Notes under the pieces: generated by a model | Databases searched by the model: none | The model's input: the letters and a program-made list of their open reading frames with translations, nothing else | What the model was told of the DNA's origin: nothing | Shown here: positions 9,598 to 19,714 of the stretch, in pieces | How positions within the stretch are numbered: the first letter of the stretch is position 1 | Layout of the letters: every line of letters begins with the position of its first letter | Made by a program: the position numbers and the translations under genes | NCBI GenBank assembly: GCA_034189865.1 | Contig: JAXHTV010000015.1 | Span: forward strand, 1 to 64,000 | Reading direction: 5' to 3' | DNA length: 64,000 nt | Source: Pseudomonadota bacterium | GTDB lineage: Bacteria; Pseudomonadota; Gammaproteobacteria; UBA5335

Positions 9598-10535
9598 TGA
9601 TTCGCGGCGTAGATGAATTTTCGCGGGTTGATGGTCTTGCCGTTGTGCAAAACTTCGAAGTGAACATGAGGGCCTGTAGAACGCCCGGTCGACCCCATAC
9701 GTGCAATTTGCTGACCCCGGCTGACCTTCTCGCCGACGGCAACCAACACCTCACTGTTGTGACCGTAGCGGGTTCGATACCCGTTGCCATGATTAATTTC
9801 AATCAGCTTGCCGTATCCTTGGCGCGCGCCCACCTGGGCAACCAATCCATCCGCGACGGCGATGACAGGCGAACCCGTTTTGCCGGCGAAATCGATGCCA
9901 TCGTGAAAGGCACGCCGCCCGGAGATGGGATCGTTCCGAACACCGTATGGGGAAGACAACCACCCACTGACAATAGGCCGTCCTTGAGGAGAAATGGCAT
10001 CCTGCAACTGACGATCAAGCAATAGATTTTCCAATACCGCCAGTTCGTGGTAACGGCGCTGCAACGCGCGGTCTATGGTATCGGCCGCCGTCACCAACTC
10101 CGTCGCGGTCGTTGGCGAAACGCGCTCGTCGGACTCCGACTCCGGGCCACCCAGCGCAGGTGGTCGATCGAAGTCGAATTCGGCCGAATCCAGTTTCGCC
10201 ATTTGCACCAAACGACTGCCCAGTGCCTCAATGCGAATCACTTTCGCCTCCATCTGCCCAAGCTTGCCTGACAGTGCATTGACGGCGTGTTCTGCCTCCT
10301 GCTTCGCCTTAAGAATCTCGGACCTTTGCATTGCCAACGCCTGATAGGCCCAATCCGGATTCGCTCGATCAGCGGCAGAAAACGCCAGTTCACTGCGGCC
10401 CAGTGTAAAGCCGACCGTGGCTGCCCCACCAACCAATGCCACCAGCAGAATCACACTAAGCGACAGAAATAGCCCACCCGACAAATCAAATTGTCGAACA
10501 GCACTTTTGCGCTTCGTGAGGAAGATCAATTTCAT
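9594..10535 (-). CDS. M23 family metallopeptidase with N-terminal membrane anchor
   Basis: 313 residues. ATG 10535 gives MKLIFLTKRK followed by one strong hydrophobic segment (about 25-50), then a coiled-coil-like helix (about 80-130), and a C-terminal M23 LytM domain with the zinc ligands in FHDGIDFAG and GPHVHFEV. It is predicted to be a periplasm-facing endopeptidase or an amidase activator. The place between lpxC/dciA and secA is typical of gammaproteobacteria. An open frame continues 66 codons upstream, but it would cross the divergent dciA gene and lacks family similarity. The key HxxxD and HxH residues look intact, so it may be an active enzyme. Confidence 0.87.
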   Translation of the reverse strand: MKLIFLTKRKSAVRQFDLSGGLFLSLSVILLVALVGGAATVGFTLGRSELAFSAADRANPDWAYQALAMQRSEILKAKQEAEHAVNALSGKLGQMEAKVIRIEALGSRLVQMAKLDSAEFDFDRPPALGGPESESDERVSPTTATELVTAADTIDRALQRRYHELAVLENLLLDRQLQDAISPQGRPIVSGWLSSPYGVRNDPISGRRAFHDGIDFAGKTGSPVIAVADGLVAQVGARQGYGKLIEINHGNGYRTRYGHNSEVLVAVGEKVSRGQQIARMGSTGRSTGPHVHFEVLHNGKTINPRKFIYAANH

Positions 10536-10589
10536 GGCAAATGGTGTATGTTGTTTACATCTGGTCTTGTGATACTGAAAAAACCGACG

Positions 10590-11084
10590 ATGCCCATCCG
10601 CCAGCGCCTGAAACCCATAGATCACCACTGTCGAGCAGAACCGACGATGCGGGAAATCGTGGAACGCGCAAAACAGCTCCGGCGCTTGGACCGAAATCTC
10701 GGCCGCCAGCTCCCATCGCCTTTGGCAGAACATTGCCGCGTCGCCAACGTCACAAACAATACGCTTATCGTGCTGGCGGACGATCCAACCTGGGCCGCAC
10801 GATTACGCTACGCGGCGCCCAGTATCCTGTCTTTGTTATCGGACGAAACAGACCTCGCCTTAACCGCAGTTCAGGTCAAGGTTGCGCCCCCTTCGGCGCC
10901 GAGTCGCAAGGTGACCCGCCAGAGACTTCGCTTGTCCGAGAAAAATGCCGCGGGACTGCGAACCCTGGCCCTTAACATATCAGACCAAAAACTCGCGGAA
11001 AAAATCCTTCGACTTGCCCAACACGGGGAACGCTCCACTGACACGTTCCCCGAAGCCGACCAAATAGTATCAAGTCGCCAGTAA
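10590..11084 (+). CDS. dciA: DciA family (DUF721) replicative helicase loader
   Basis: 164 residues. The DUF721 pattern is visible: a helix (LKRL-like [25 protein letters not shown]), then [21 protein letters not shown], a KH-like fold; the charged tail is variable. DciA loads the DnaB helicase in bacteria that lack DnaC. ATG 10590 (MPIRQRLKP) is the likely start, but there is no clear Shine-Dalgarno sequence and in-frame upstream codons exist. It is divergent from the M23 gene (54 nt gap) and its last 15 nt overlap the end of lpxC on the other strand. Confidence 0.85.
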   Translation: MPIRQRLKPIDHHCRAEPTMREIVERAKQLRRLDRNLGRQLPSPLAEHCRVANVTNNTLIVLADDPTWAARLRYAAPSILSLLSDETDLALTAVQVKVAPPSAPSRKVTRQRLRLSEKNAAGLRTLALNISDQKLAEKILRLAQHGERSTDTFPEADQIVSSRQ

Positions 11085-11984
11085 CGGACTCAAAAATGAA
11101 ATCGGTGCGGCATCGACATCCTGGAATGTGACCTGCTCCCATGCCGACTTGTTCGCCATCAATTTACGGAGCAGTTTGTTGTTCAAATCATGCCCGGATT
11201 TGTGACCGCTAAAGGCACCGATCAAACTGTGCCCAAGCAAGTAGAGATCGCCGATGGCATCGAGAATTTTGTGCTTAACGAACTCGTCGTCGTAGCGGAG
11301 CCCTTCTTCATTCAAAATGCGGTAGTCGTCCACCACGATGGCATTGTCCAGGGTACCGCCCAAAGCCAAGTTGTTCTTCCTGAGTAGTTCGATATCACGA
11401 ACGAACCCAAACGTTCGAGCACGACTGACTTCTTTCACGAACGAAGTCGTCGAGAAGTCCACCTCCGCCCGATTACTGTGATTTTTGAACACCGGGTGAT
11501 CGAAATCGATCAGGAAGCTGACCTTGAATCCCTCGAACGGGTCAAATCGCGCCCACTTGCCATCGCTTTCTTTCACTTCCACCGGTTTCTTAATACGGAT
11601 AAAGCGCTTGGGCGCTTCCTGCTCGACAATTCCGGCAGACTGAATCAGAAAGACAAAGGGACCGGCGCTGCCATCCATGATCGGAACTTCCGCAGCACTG
11701 AGCTCCACGAAGGCGTTGTCGATCCCAAGACCGGCCAACGCCGAGAGCAAATGCTCAACCGTGGCGACTCGGATATCGTCGCGAACCAAGGTCGTGGATA
11801 GCCGGGTGTCTCCGACATTTTCCGGGCTGGCCTTAATCTCGGGTTCACCCGGCAGATCGACCCGCCGAAATACAATGCCGACATCGACCGGTGCCGGGCG
11901 CAAGGTGAGAAACACCTTCTGCCCGGAGTGGAGCCCGACGCCGGTCGCACGAATCACATTTTTTAGGGTGCGCTGCTTCAACAC
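11070..11984 (-). CDS. lpxC: UDP-3-O-acyl-N-acetylglucosamine deacetylase LpxC
   Basis: 304 residues. Zinc ligands are seen in [16 protein letters not shown] (His about 79) and in [14 protein letters not shown] and [13 protein letters not shown] near the end. LpxC performs the first committed step of lipid A synthesis. The family N-terminus (M-x-KQRTLKN) places the start at GTG 11984 (GTG TTG AAG), 8 nt after an AAGGA Shine-Dalgarno sequence. An out-of-frame ATG at 11986 overlaps this GTG and stops after two codons (ATG TGT TGA). It is downstream of ftsZ, the classic end of the dcw region, but has its own promoter candidate. Confidence 0.96.
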   Translation of the reverse strand: MLKQRTLKNVIRATGVGLHSGQKVFLTLRPAPVDVGIVFRRVDLPGEPEIKASPENVGDTRLSTTLVRDDIRVATVEHLLSALAGLGIDNAFVELSAAEVPIMDGSAGPFVFLIQSAGIVEQEAPKRFIRIKKPVEVKESDGKWARFDPFEGFKVSFLIDFDHPVFKNHSNRAEVDFSTTSFVKEVSRARTFGFVRDIELLRKNNLALGGTLDNAIVVDDYRILNEEGLRYDDEFVKHKILDAIGDLYLLGHSLIGAFSGHKSGHDLNNKLLRKLMANKSAWEQVTFQDVDAAPISFLSPLLAT

Positions 11985-12057
11985 ATCCGGTGTCCTTTTA
12001 GTTGAACGGCCTTTTGAGACTACCCAGCGGATCGCAAGTTCAGCGCCCGACTGAAAT

Positions 12058-12109
12058 CAGACATACTTCGGCCAAAACCGATTATAACCCAGATATATTT
12101 CGGCCCAAA
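12058..12109 (-). repeat. 20-bp imperfect direct repeat around the lpxC promoter
   Basis: On the minus strand the 20-mer at 12090-12109 (TTTGGGCCGAAATATATCTG) recurs at 12058-12077 with 17 of 20 identical bases, 32 bp apart, about three helical turns. The -10 box lies between the copies and the predicted transcription start falls in the second copy. This layout suits an operator, but no protein is known to me to bind it. Confidence 0.55.
12081..12108 (-). promoter_or_regulatory. Candidate sigma-70 promoter of lpxC
   Basis: A perfect TATAAT (12081-12086) lies 16 nt downstream of TTGGGC (12103-12108) on the minus strand. The -35 is weak. The predicted start near 12074 gives a leader of about 90 nt before the lpxC GTG. 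It allows lpxC to be expressed separately from ftsZ. Confidence 0.6.
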
Positions 12110-12129
12110 CCGCGAACAGTTAATCTCAT

Positions 12130-13275
12130 TCAATCCGCCTGCCGTCTCAGAAACGCCGGTACGTCCAGGTAGTCCATATCGACATCGGTGGGCGCATGTC
12201 GTTCACCGACGACGCGCTTGCGAATAACCGTTGGACGATCCAGCTCCGAATAGTTCACCTCGCCACTGTTGTTACGTTGGACCAACTTGGCCGGTGGGTG
12301 ATCCGGTTGATGGTTAATCGCCGACCCGATACCGGTGGCCACCACCGTCACTCGCAACTCGTCACTCATCTCAGGATCGATCACCGTACCGACCACGACG
12401 GTCGCATCGTCGGAAGCAAAATCCTTAACCGTGTTGCCAACTTCCTCGAATTCTCCGATGGCCATATCCATACCGGCCGTCACGTTGACCAGGATGCCAC
12501 GGGCGCCCGCGACATTGACTTCGTCCAGCAAGGGGCTGTTTAAGGCCTTCTCGGCTGCCTCCCGGGCCCGGCCCTCGCCGCTGGCTCGCCCGGTCCCCAT
12601 CATCGCCATGCCCATTTCCGACATCACGGTGCGTACATCGGCGAAGTCGACGTTGATCAAGCCCGGGCGGGTGATGAGTTCGGCGATCCCGGAAACAGCG
12701 TTGAGCAGCACCTCATCCGCTGCTTTAAATGCCTGAAGCAGGCTGGCTTGTTTACCGAGCACCGTCAGTAAACGTTCGTTGGGAATGGTGATAAGGGAAT
12801 CGACATTCTCGCTCAGAGCGGCGATACCGTGTTGGGCAACCGCGGAGCGCTTGGTACCTTCGAAGGGAAACGGCTTGGTCACCACGGCAACGGTGAGAAT
12901 GCCGAGCTCTTTGGCAATGTGGGCAACCACCGGCGCTGCGCCCGTCCCCGTTCCGCCGCCCATACCGGCGGTGATGAACAGCATATCGGTCCCGGCAATC
13001 ACATCCGCAATGCGCTCGCGATCTTCCATAGCGGCTTGCCGACCAATCTCCGGATTGGCACCGGCACCCAGACCCTTCGTAATCCCCGATCCCAGCTGCA
13101 ACGCGGTTCGACCGGCGCTGTTGCTTAGCACCTGGGCATCCGTGTTCGCGGCAATAAACTCGACACCTTCGATACCGGCCTGAACCATATTCTCCACGGC
13201 GTTACCGCCGCCACCGCCGACGCCAATAACCTTGATCACCGCGTTTTGCGGATAAGAATCCATCAACTCAAACAT
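12130..13275 (-). CDS. ftsZ: Cell division GTPase FtsZ
   Basis: 381 residues. The tubulin signature [11 protein letters not shown], the N-terminal [10 protein letters not shown] loop and the conserved C-terminal peptide [14 protein letters not shown] (binding site for FtsA, ZipA and ZapD) are all visible. FtsZ polymerises under the membrane at mid-cell. Start ATG 13275 follows a strong AGGAGGT Shine-Dalgarno sequence; a frame extending six codons upstream runs into it and was rejected. The linker (about 318-365) is short. It follows ftsA after a 60-nt gap. Confidence 0.97.
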   Translation of the reverse strand: MFELMDSYPQNAVIKVIGVGGGGGNAVENMVQAGIEGVEFIAANTDAQVLSNSAGRTALQLGSGITKGLGAGANPEIGRQAAMEDRERIADVIAGTDMLFITAGMGGGTGTGAAPVVAHIAKELGILTVAVVTKPFPFEGTKRSAVAQHGIAALSENVDSLITIPNERLLTVLGKQASLLQAFKAADEVLLNAVSGIAELITRPGLINVDFADVRTVMSEMGMAMMGTGRASGEGRAREAAEKALNSPLLDEVNVAGARGILVNVTAGMDMAIGEFEEVGNTVKDFASDDATVVVGTVIDPEMSDELRVTVVATGIGSAINHQPDHPPAKLVQRNNSGEVNYSELDRPTVIRKRVVGERHAPTDVDMDYLDVPAFLRRQAD

Positions 13276-13335
13276 ATCTTGACCTCCTCTCATACTTCAC
13301 ACCCCGCCAAATACAATCGAAAACACATCGGGTAT

Positions 13336-14562
13336 TCAGAAATTCCCCTGAAACCAACTCTTCATCCGAGCCCAGATACTGCGTATCCCAAGCTCCATCG
13401 GCTCGGCGCGATTGGCGCCGGTTTGACTACCGAAAAGCAATAGGCCAACGCCGGTCGCATGGATGGGATTGCGAACGACATCGGCCAAGCCGGTCACGTG
13501 TTCGGGCACGCCGAGACGTACCGGCATATGAAACACTTCTTCCGCCAGCTCGACGGCACCTTCCATCTTGGAACTGCCCCCGGTGAGAACCACGCCGGCG
13601 GCCACTAAGTCTTCAAACCCGCTGCGCCTGAGCTCAGCGAGAATCAATCCGAACAATTCCTCGTACCGCGGCTCCACCACCTCGGCCAAGGTCTTGCGCG
13701 CCAATCGTCGCGGCGGCCGATCACCCACGCTAGGCACATCAATGCTCTCGTCCGGACTCGCCAGTTGAGGTAGTGCGCAGGCGTACTTCAGCTTGATCTC
13801 TTCCGCATGGTGACTGGGCGTGCGCAGCGCGACGGCGATGTCGTTGGTGATTTGATCACCAGCAATGGGAATCACCGCGGTGTGGCGGATCGCCCCATCG
13901 GTGAACACGGCGATATCCGTCGTGCCGCCGCCGATGTCCACCAGACAAACTCCTAGATCCTTTTCATCCTGAGTCAGCACGGAGTAGCTGGACGCCAATT
14001 GCTCAAGGATGATGTCATCGACATACAAACCGCAGCGACGTACGCATTTGGTGATGTTCTGAGCGGCACTGGCCGAACCGGTCACCATGTGTACCTTGGC
14101 CTCCAGGCGGACACCCGACATGCCGATGGGCTCTTTGATGCCCTCCTGCTCGTCAATGATGAATTCCTGAGGCAGGATGTGGAGGATCTTCTGATCAGCC
14201 GGAATGGCAACGGCGCGCGCTGCATCAATCACCCGGTCAACGTCCTCCTGACGAACCTCCCGGTCGCGGATAGCGACGATGCCGTGGGAGTTCAGGCTCC
14301 GCACATGGCTGCCGGCAATCCCGGTAAACACCGAATGGATTTCGCAGCCCGCCATCAATTCGGCTTCTTCCACCGCCCGGCGAATGGACTGCACCGTGGA
14401 TTCGATGTTCACCACCACGCCCTTTTTCAAACCGCGCGAGGGGTGCGATCCCAGACCGATGACCTCAATCCCGTTATCGGTGATCTCGCCAACGATGCAA
14501 ACGACTTTGGACGTCCCAATGTCGAGTCCAACGATGAGGCTGTTTTCCGGCTTCTTCGCCAT
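13336..14562 (-). CDS. ftsA: Cell division protein FtsA (actin-like Z-ring anchor)
   Basis: 408 residues of the FtsA/actin fold. The phosphate loops GLDIGTSKVVCIVGE (start) and LVDIGGGTTDIAVF, and GVVLTGGSSKMEG, are seen. The last residues (IRSIWARMKSWFQGNF) form the amphipathic membrane-targeting helix. FtsA tethers FtsZ to the inner membrane and recruits later divisome proteins. It starts 14 nt after ftsQ. Confidence 0.97.
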   Translation of the reverse strand: MAKKPENSLIVGLDIGTSKVVCIVGEITDNGIEVIGLGSHPSRGLKKGVVVNIESTVQSIRRAVEEAELMAGCEIHSVFTGIAGSHVRSLNSHGIVAIRDREVRQEDVDRVIDAARAVAIPADQKILHILPQEFIIDEQEGIKEPIGMSGVRLEAKVHMVTGSASAAQNITKCVRRCGLYVDDIILEQLASSYSVLTQDEKDLGVCLVDIGGGTTDIAVFTDGAIRHTAVIPIAGDQITNDIAVALRTPSHHAEEIKLKYACALPQLASPDESIDVPSVGDRPPRRLARKTLAEVVEPRYEELFGLILAELRRSGFEDLVAAGVVLTGGSSKMEGAVELAEEVFHMPVRLGVPEHVTGLADVVRNPIHATGVGLLLFGSQTGANRAEPMELGIRSIWARMKSWFQGNF

Positions 14563-14576
14563 CTCCCGATCCCTAT

Positions 14577-15347
14577 TCAGTTATCCGTTGTGGGCATTGC
14601 CGATCGCACTGCGAACCCGTTGGGATAACGCAGGTCGATGTATGCCAATTGGTTCAAGCGGTCTCGCACCGCCGGCAAGCCGAGCTTGAGAAAATGCGAC
14701 AAGGTGGCTTGAGGCCGACCTTGGCCCATACGAAGCTCCACACCCTGCGCCAGGGTGGCGCGCCAGCTTCCGCGGTGATCGACTGCCAGCTCCACCAATT
14801 GCAGCTGCCGTTCGGCCAGCAGATTGCGACAGTCCTGATAAGTCATCAGGACCTTTTTCTCGCTGCCCTCCGGGCCGTTGAGCAGCGGCAGATCAATCGA
14901 GTCGATAGCCTCGGCGAAACGTTCACCGCGGCGATTCAACAGCGCCAGCTCCCCCCAACGGGCCACCGGAGCGTGCTCCCAGATTTCTATCCGGATCACA
15001 TCGGGCCAGCGGCGGCGGACATTGACCTGATCCACCCACGGCAACGACTCGACGGCATCGGCTATGGTGGCCAGCGGCGTACCGAAAAATCCCGCGGACA
15101 CATACGGACGGATGACCTCTTCGATTTCCGCCAAACCCACCGCCACGAATGGCCCTTCAATCTCGACCCGACGAATGGGCCGCCACTCGGTCAAGGGCAC
15201 CTGGGCCAGCGCGTAGCCCGCCCCCGCCAGCGCCAGCACAGCCGCCACGACTCCGCCGGCCCGCAGGGAGCCGACGGCCCTCACGCGCTCGCGGAGCGAG
15301 TCCTTTTGGGTTGTGGAGGTTATCGGGGTTCTGCGATTGCGGGTCAT
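14577..15347 (-). CDS. ftsQ: Cell division protein FtsQ
   Basis: 256 residues: a basic cytoplasmic N-terminus, one membrane segment (about 35-55, GGVVAAVLALAGAGYALAQV), a POTRA-like domain beginning PIRRVEIEGPFVAV, then the FtsQ domain. FtsQ bridges FtsA/FtsK to the FtsB-FtsL pair in the periplasm. ATG 15347 overlaps the ddl stop as ATGA; an upstream frame start at 15395 lies inside ddl and is less likely. Confidence 0.93.
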   Translation of the reverse strand: MTRNRRTPITSTTQKDSLRERVRAVGSLRAGGVVAAVLALAGAGYALAQVPLTEWRPIRRVEIEGPFVAVGLAEIEEVIRPYVSAGFFGTPLATIADAVESLPWVDQVNVRRRWPDVIRIEIWEHAPVARWGELALLNRRGERFAEAIDSIDLPLLNGPEGSEKKVLMTYQDCRNLLAERQLQLVELAVDHRGSWRATLAQGVELRMGQGRPQATLSHFLKLGLPAVRDRLNQLAYIDLRYPNGFAVRSAMPTTDN

Positions 15348-16309
15348 CTCCGGCCTCCCTCGGGGTCCGAGATGCTCGTTTCCAGGATCCGCCACACCAA
15401 CTCTTCAAACGCGATGCCCGCGGCTTTGGCGGCCATGGGAACCAGACTGTGATCGGTCATGCCCGGGATGGCATTCATTTCGAGCAGCCAAGGCTGGCCA
15501 GCCTCATCAAGCATGAAATCGATGCGCCCCCAGCCTCGCCCGTCCAGAGATGCGAATGCCCGCCGGACCAGATGCACCAGCTCTCCCTCGACCGCGTCGC
15601 CCAAGCCACTGGGACAGAAATAACGGGTGGTGGAGGCTTCGTATTTGGCCGCATAGTCGTAAAAGCGGTGAGGCGTCTCCAACCGAATCATGGGCAGTAC
15701 GTCACCGTCCAAAATGGCGGCCGTGTACTCGCGACCGCGGATAAAGGCCTCGGCGATCACTTCGGAGTCGAATTTTCGTGCTTGCTCGAATGCCACGTGG
15801 AACTGGTCTTTCCCGTCTACCAGACTCATCCCCACGCTTGAACCTTCGTGGCTGGGCTTGATGACCATGGGCAAGCCCAACTGGTCGGCGGCGCGCTCCA
15901 TATCTGCCGCGCTGGCGATCGACAGATAGGCCGGCGTCGGCAAATCCTGCGCCCGCCAGATTTGCTTGGTCCGCACCTTGTCCATGCTTAAGGCGCAGGC
16001 CAACACACCGCTCCCGGTGTAGGGAATCCCCAATAGCTGCAGCGCGCCCTGAATCACCCCGTCCTCGCCACCTCGCCCGTGTAAGGCGATGAAGGCACGA
16101 TCGAATCCACCGCCCATGAGATGTCGGACGACGTCGCCATCGACGTCCACCGCTTCGGCTGCCACGCCCTGATCAAGAAGCGCCCGATGAATGGCCGCCC
16201 CGCTTTTCAGAGAAACATCCCGCTCTGCGGATTGGCCACCCATCAGGACGGCAACTCGCCCGAACGCGCTGGGATGAGTGCAACGGCGGGCCTGGGCGGA
16301 GGTATTCAT
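15344..16309 (-). CDS. ddl: D-alanine--D-alanine ligase
   Basis: 321 residues with ATP-grasp fold. The N-terminal GRVAVLMGGQSAERDVSLKSG and the central KPSHEGSSVGMSLV loop, plus RIDFMLDEAGQPWLLEMNAIPGMT (metal-binding Glu and Asn), are Ddl signatures. It makes the D-Ala-D-Ala dipeptide used by MurF. Its 4-nt overlaps with murB and ftsQ indicate translational coupling. By position this is the DdlB paralogue. Confidence 0.96.
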   Translation of the reverse strand: MNTSAQARRCTHPSAFGRVAVLMGGQSAERDVSLKSGAAIHRALLDQGVAAEAVDVDGDVVRHLMGGGFDRAFIALHGRGGEDGVIQGALQLLGIPYTGSGVLACALSMDKVRTKQIWRAQDLPTPAYLSIASAADMERAADQLGLPMVIKPSHEGSSVGMSLVDGKDQFHVAFEQARKFDSEVIAEAFIRGREYTAAILDGDVLPMIRLETPHRFYDYAAKYEASTTRYFCPSGLGDAVEGELVHLVRRAFASLDGRGWGRIDFMLDEAGQPWLLEMNAIPGMTDHSLVPMAAKAAGIAFEELVWRILETSISDPEGGRR

Positions 16310-17193
16310 TCCGACCTCCCGACGATCCGCACTTCCGGCTCCAGATCGATATCAAATTGCGACCGCACGGCGTTTTGGATCCGACGAATCAATGCCTCGA
16401 TATCCGCCGCAGTGGCGCCACCGAGATTGACGATGAAATTGGCGTGTTTGGCAGACACCTCGGCGCCACCGATACGTAGCCCCTTGAGCCCGCAGGCTTC
16501 AATCAACCGGGCGGCGTGGTCGCCTGCGGGATTGCGAAACACCGAGCCACAGCTCGGAACACCCAATGGCTGGGTCGCGCTCCGTTTGGCCAACAGCGTC
16601 TTGATCTCGGAGGTTTCATCGGGCCTGGCCACGGGAAACTCGAAACGGGCCGCTACAAACCACTCATCTTTTTGCGGAGAAATCACGGTTCGATAGCCCA
16701 CGCGATACTCCCTGGGCTCCCGCCACCGCATGACCCCGCTGCGGTTAACCACCCGTATCGCGACGACGTGCCTCCAGGTCTCGCCGCCAAAGGCACCGGC
16801 ATTCATGGCCAGAGCACCACCCGTCGTGCCGGGAATGCCGGCGAAAAAATCGGCCTCCGCCAAGCCCCAACGGGAACAGCGACGGGCCAGTTTGGCGCAC
16901 GAAACACCGGACTCGACCTCCACGAGTCCGCCCTCGCAACGCGTGATTCCGGTCAACGCGCTCTGGGTGGAAATCACGGTGCCTTCCAAGCCGCCGTCTC
17001 GCACTAGGAGATTGCTGCCCAAGCCTAGCCAGAACACCGGCTCATCGGGTGCCAAGCTGCTGAGAAACTCCACCAGATCGTCCAAATCCGCCGGTCGATA
17101 GAAACGGTCGGCCGGACCGCCCACACGCCAGGAGGTATGACGGGCCATGGGCTCCGCGCCGCGCAGTTCGCCGCGTAGCAGGTCCGGCGTCAT
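16306..17193 (-). CDS. murB: UDP-N-acetylenolpyruvoylglucosamine reductase MurB
   Basis: 295 residues. The FAD-binding domain shows [13 protein letters not shown] and [16 protein letters not shown]; the catalytic region has the [20 protein letters not shown] serine motif, and LEPEVRIVG near the end supplies the catalytic Glu. MurB reduces the enolpyruvyl group made by MurA (also in this window, 41345-42604), giving UDP-MurNAc. It overlaps murC and ddl by 4 nt each. Confidence 0.95.
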   Translation of the reverse strand: MTPDLLRGELRGAEPMARHTSWRVGGPADRFYRPADLDDLVEFLSSLAPDEPVFWLGLGSNLLVRDGGLEGTVISTQSALTGITRCEGGLVEVESGVSCAKLARRCSRWGLAEADFFAGIPGTTGGALAMNAGAFGGETWRHVVAIRVVNRSGVMRWREPREYRVGYRTVISPQKDEWFVAARFEFPVARPDETSEIKTLLAKRSATQPLGVPSCGSVFRNPAGDHAARLIEACGLKGLRIGGAEVSAKHANFIVNLGGATAADIEALIRRIQNAVRSQFDIDLEPEVRIVGRSE

Positions 17194-18635
17194 GACCGTT
17201 CGTCTCCAGCGTTCGAAAGCCGCTGCGCCAGCACTGGTGGCATTCGGCCGATATCGCCCGCGCCCAAAGTCAGAACCAGGTCGCCATCGCGGATGATGTT
17301 GGCCAACGCGCCCGGTAACTCATCCAAACTGGAGACAAAAACCGGTTCGAGCCGTCCCCGGTTCCGGATCGCGCGCGCCAACGCATGGGCGTCGGCGTTG
17401 GGAATCGGCGATTCCCCGGCCGCATAGACCTCGCAAAGCAGCAAGCAGTCCGGCGTAGAGAGCACCTGCGCGAAATCGTCAAACAAATCTCGCGTGCGAG
17501 AATAACGATGGGGCTGAAAAATGGCCACCAGTCGACGATCCGGCCACGCTTCCCGGGCCGCTTTCAATGTCGCCGCCAATTCGGTGGGATGGTGCGCGTA
17601 GTCGTCCACCAGCAACGCTTGTCCATCGGTCAATTCAATCGAGCCGTAAGATTGGAAACGCCGACCGATACCTTGGAAATCCTTGAGGGCACGGCGAATC
17701 GCGTCCAACGGCACGCTCAACTCATAACCGATGGCGATCGCCGCCAGCGCGTTCAAAATGTTGTGCTGCCCCGGCAGGTTGAGCACGACCTCGCCACCCG
17801 TGCCATCCGGCAGTTCCAAAACAAAACGGCTCGTGGGACCGTTCGTTTGGACATCACGGGCCTGCACATCGGCTTGCTCGTGGAAACCGTAGGTCAGCAT
17901 CGGTCGCCCCACTTCGGGTAGCGCCTCCGCCAGCACCGGGTCATCCAGACACAGCACGGCCAATCCGTAGAAAGGCAAATTCTGCAAGAAGTCGAGAAAC
18001 GTTTGCCTCAACTGGCGGAAGTCCCCACCGTAGGTGGCCAGGTGGTCGGCGTCCACATTGGTCACGACCGCCATCATCGGCTGCAGATGCAAGAACGACG
18101 CATCGCTTTCGTCGGCTTCGGCCACCAAATACATCCCCGAGCCCAAACGGGCATTGGTCCCGGCGCTGTTGAGCCGTCCTCCGATGACAAAGGTGGGGTC
18201 CAAGCCGCCCTCGGCGAGCACACTGGCGACCAAACTGGTGGTGGTGGTCTTACCGTGGGTGCCCGCCACCGCAATGCCGTAGCGAAAACGCATGATCTCC
18301 GCCAGCATCTGCGCCCGGGGAATCACCGGCACATGTCGCTCCAAAGCGGCCTGGACCTCGGGGTTGTCGGCCTCCACCGCGCTGGAGACCACCACCACAT
18401 CGCAGTCCGCCACATGCTCCGCGGCATGCCCCAGAAAAACTCGCGCGCCCAGGCCCGAGAGGTGATGCGTCACCGCATTAGCCCGCAGATCGGAGCCGGT
18501 CACCTCGTAACCCAGATTCAACAATACCTCGGCAATACCGCCCATCCCGGCACCGCCGATACCCACGAAGTGGATACGCCGAACTCGACCCATTCGGGCC
18601 AACTGCGTCACGGAGCTGGCAACCGGTGTACTCAT
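17190..18635 (-). CDS. murC: UDP-N-acetylmuramate--L-alanine ligase MurC
   Basis: 481 residues. [20 protein letters not shown] is the N-terminal Rossmann motif, [16 protein letters not shown] the ATP loop, and [17 protein letters not shown] the C-terminal domain signature. MurC adds L-Ala, the first amino acid of the peptidoglycan stem, in the cytoplasm. It overlaps murG and murB by ATGA junctions. Confidence 0.97.
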   Translation of the reverse strand: MSTPVASSVTQLARMGRVRRIHFVGIGGAGMGGIAEVLLNLGYEVTGSDLRANAVTHHLSGLGARVFLGHAAEHVADCDVVVVSSAVEADNPEVQAALERHVPVIPRAQMLAEIMRFRYGIAVAGTHGKTTTTSLVASVLAEGGLDPTFVIGGRLNSAGTNARLGSGMYLVAEADESDASFLHLQPMMAVVTNVDADHLATYGGDFRQLRQTFLDFLQNLPFYGLAVLCLDDPVLAEALPEVGRPMLTYGFHEQADVQARDVQTNGPTSRFVLELPDGTGGEVVLNLPGQHNILNALAAIAIGYELSVPLDAIRRALKDFQGIGRRFQSYGSIELTDGQALLVDDYAHHPTELAATLKAAREAWPDRRLVAIFQPHRYSRTRDLFDDFAQVLSTPDCLLLCEVYAAGESPIPNADAHALARAIRNRGRLEPVFVSSLDELPGALANIIRDGDLVLTLGAGDIGRMPPVLAQRLSNAGDERS

Positions 18636-19714
18636 GCCGGCCCTCCCAGCTCCATTAGCGCATCGGCCACCGCCCGGGTCGCTTGCGGTTTACCCAAAGC
18701 GCGCGCCGCTTCGGCCATACGCAGCAATTGCGCCCGATCGCTCACCAAGGGTTTCAGGGTATCGGCCAAACGCTTGGGGCTCAGTTGATCTTGCGGCAAC
18801 AACACGGCGGCACCGGCATTCACCAGCGATTGGGCGTTACGGGTTTGGTGATCGTCGACAGCATGCGGGTAAGGCACCAACACCGAAGCCAAACCCGCTG
18901 CAGACAATTCCGCGATGGTCAGCGCACCGGAACGGCAAACCACCAGATCCGCCCAGCTATAGGCCTGTGCCATATCGTCAATAAAAGGCTCTACCTTCGG
19001 ATCGCCCGGGAAAGCCTGGTAGGCCTTCATTGCCGCTTCCAGATTTCGTCCACCGGCTTGGTGTCGCACCTCGATGGCCTCGTGTGTCACCAATCGGCTG
19101 AGCGCCTTGGGCAACAGCTCATTCAAAGCGACCGCGCCCTGGCTTCCGCCCAATATCAGGATGCGAACGGGCCCGCTGCGGCCTTGCATGCGCTGTCGTG
19201 GTGGCGGGAGCTGAGCGATCTCGCTGCGGATCGGATTGCCGACCACTTCCGGCCGGTATTTTTCGGGCAATGCGCCGGGAAAAGCCATCATGAGGCGACG
19301 ACTCAGCGGCGCCAAAGCCCGGTTGGTCCAACCCGCCACCGCGTTCTGCTCGTGCACCAGCAACGGCCGTCGCAACAGCCAAGCGCCGAGGCCCCCGGGA
19401 CCGGAGGCGAATCCACCCATGCCCAGAACCGCGGAAGGACGAACGCGAATCAGAATCCATAACGCTTCGGCCAAGGCCAATAGCAAGCGCAAAGGCGCGA
19501 GCGCCCACGATAGAGTTCCCTTGCCGCGAAGCCCGCGTACCCGAATGGTGTAGAGCGGAATATGCGCTTTCGGCACCAATTCGGCTTCCAGGCCATGGCG
19601 GCTGCCCAACCAGACCACCTCGCCCCCGCGGGCTAACAATTCACGCGCGACCGCCAGCGCCGGAAAGACATGTCCGCCGGTGCCACCTGCCATGATGAGA
19701 ATGGGCCGTCTCAC
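18632..19714 (-). CDS. murG: Undecaprenyl-PP-MurNAc-pentapeptide GlcNAc transferase MurG
   Basis: 360 residues from GTG 19714, which overlaps the ftsW stop (GTGA) and places [16 protein letters not shown] at the very N-terminus as in the family; a frame open for 89 more codons runs inside ftsW and is rejected. [34 protein letters not shown] and [10 protein letters not shown] are seen. MurG makes lipid II from lipid I on the inner face of the membrane. Confidence 0.95.
   Translation of the reverse strand: MRRPILIMAGGTGGHVFPALAVARELLARGGEVVWLGSRHGLEAELVPKAHIPLYTIRVRGLRGKGTLSWALAPLRLLLALAEALWILIRVRPSAVLGMGGFASGPGGLGAWLLRRPLLVHEQNAVAGWTNRALAPLSRRLMMAFPGALPEKYRPEVVGNPIRSEIAQLPPPRQRMQGRSGPVRILILGGSQGAVALNELLPKALSRLVTHEAIEVRHQAGGRNLEAAMKAYQAFPGDPKVEPFIDDMAQAYSWADLVVCRSGALTIAELSAAGLASVLVPYPHAVDDHQTRNAQSLVNAGAAVLLPQDQLSPKRLADTLKPLVSDRAQLLRMAEAARALGKPQATRAVADALMELGGPA

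Noticed and set aside
9465-10025. A 186-codon plus-strand frame opposite the M23 peptidase gene.
   Set aside because: It covers the secA leader and the antisense of the peptidase domain; no protein family is visible.
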